Below the pieces are notes generated by a model. That model did no database searches. It was not told where the DNA came from and saw only the letters and a list, made by a program, of their open reading frames with translations. A program made the translations under genes and the position numbers. A stretch of 64,000 nt of DNA, taken from assembly GCA_028583405.1 (NCBI GenBank), contig CM053248.1, positions 27,922,769 through 27,986,768 on the forward strand, written 5' to 3'. This document shows, one piece after another, positions 63,515 to 64,000 of the stretch; the stretch's first letter is position 1, and each line of letters opens with the position of its first letter. This DNA is from Pogonophryne albipinna (taxonomy: Eukaryota > Chordata > Actinopteri > Perciformes > Artedidraconidae).

Positions 63515-64000
63515 ATTTGTATTGTATTATTGTATGAGAGAGGTTCCAGGTTGAATTGAGGCGAATATTTTTAATGTTCAGAGGTTGTTGTGTTTAATAT
63601 TCATGAGAATATTTGTCATTGTTCAAATGATAATAAACATTAGCATAAAGCATATTTGTCCACTCATATGTTGATAAGAGTATTAAAAACTTGAAAAATA
63701 TTCCTCTAAGGTACATTTAGAACACATAATTTTTTTTTAATTAATTTGCGATTAATCGCGATTAACTATGGACAATCATGCGATTAATCGCGATTCAATA
63801 TTTTAATCGACTGACAGCCCTAGTTTTTATAGAAATGGATCAGGACAAAAAGTGAGAGAATCTTTTTCCTGCAACTTTCAGAATCTCTTTACACAGAGGG
63901 GACACGTGTTTAAAAGACATGAAAAAGTAGATTTTGCATAATAGGTGACCTTTAAATTCAGTGTGGCAAACTAGATGTTAGTTTGAGCATGCAATAGCCC

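Larger units (their letters stand above)
62938..63822 (+). mobile_element. hAT-type element remnant (cpxm2 intron 13)
   Basis: The right end reads TCGACTGACAGCCCTA, an inverted form of the TAGGGCTGTCA end of many fish hAT elements. AT-rich TTAATCGCGATTAA palindromes lie inside it (63742-63795). The left part begins in matching sub-terminal sequence (TTAATGCGTTAATAACG), but the outermost left end is missing. It encodes a transposase scrap at 63330-63470 and a CA microsatellite. Confidence 0.65.

Overview
This window is vertebrate nuclear DNA, almost certainly from a teleost fish. It is AT-rich and intron-rich. It carries one split vertebrate gene with GT-AG introns and a dense, nested load of fish-type transposable elements: DIRS, L2-like LINEs, a THAP/SWIM DNA transposon, hAT elements and a tRNA-derived SINE. 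No bacterial genes, operons, CRISPR arrays or rRNA genes were seen.

The right half (about 34.9-64 kb, + strand) holds most of a fish orthologue of CPXM2, a secreted carboxypeptidase-like protein. Thirteen coding exons can be placed from the signal peptide to the start of the transthyretin-like domain; the last exon(s) lie beyond the window. The discoidin domain is on exons 3-6 and the carboxypeptidase domain on exons 7-12. Active-site positions are substituted as in CPXM2, so the product is probably a binding protein and not a peptidase. Exon 3 does not keep a single reading frame. Its differences look like one-base homopolymer length changes, so either the assembly has errors there or the exon is decaying. 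The introns carry several mobile elements.

The left third is layered mobile DNA. Bases 1-6759 are the 5' part of a minus-strand class-I-like endogenous retrovirus: LTR, tRNA-Ser-type primer site, broken gag, then protease and polymerase. Its polymerase region is split by a 1.57-kb hAT element with a perfect 8-bp target duplication. Bases 8556-15237 are a solo LTR-like sequence split by a DIRS-type tyrosine-recombinase retrotransposon, itself split by a 1.15-kb inverted-repeat element. A second copy of that last element lies in intron 2 of the gene. Bases 20883-24652 are a decayed two-gene DNA transposon encoding convergent THAP and SWIM zinc-finger proteins (ISL2EU-like).

Two large fold-back elements (24722-27660 and 54051-57934) share their ends and their interior. 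They have long inverted arms and imperfect 7-8 bp target duplications, and the second carries half a THAP zinc finger in each arm. This family is the best candidate for something poorly described. Bases 27.7-33.3 kb look like gene-free spacer. All calls rest on reading the sequence and on family knowledge; no database search was run.
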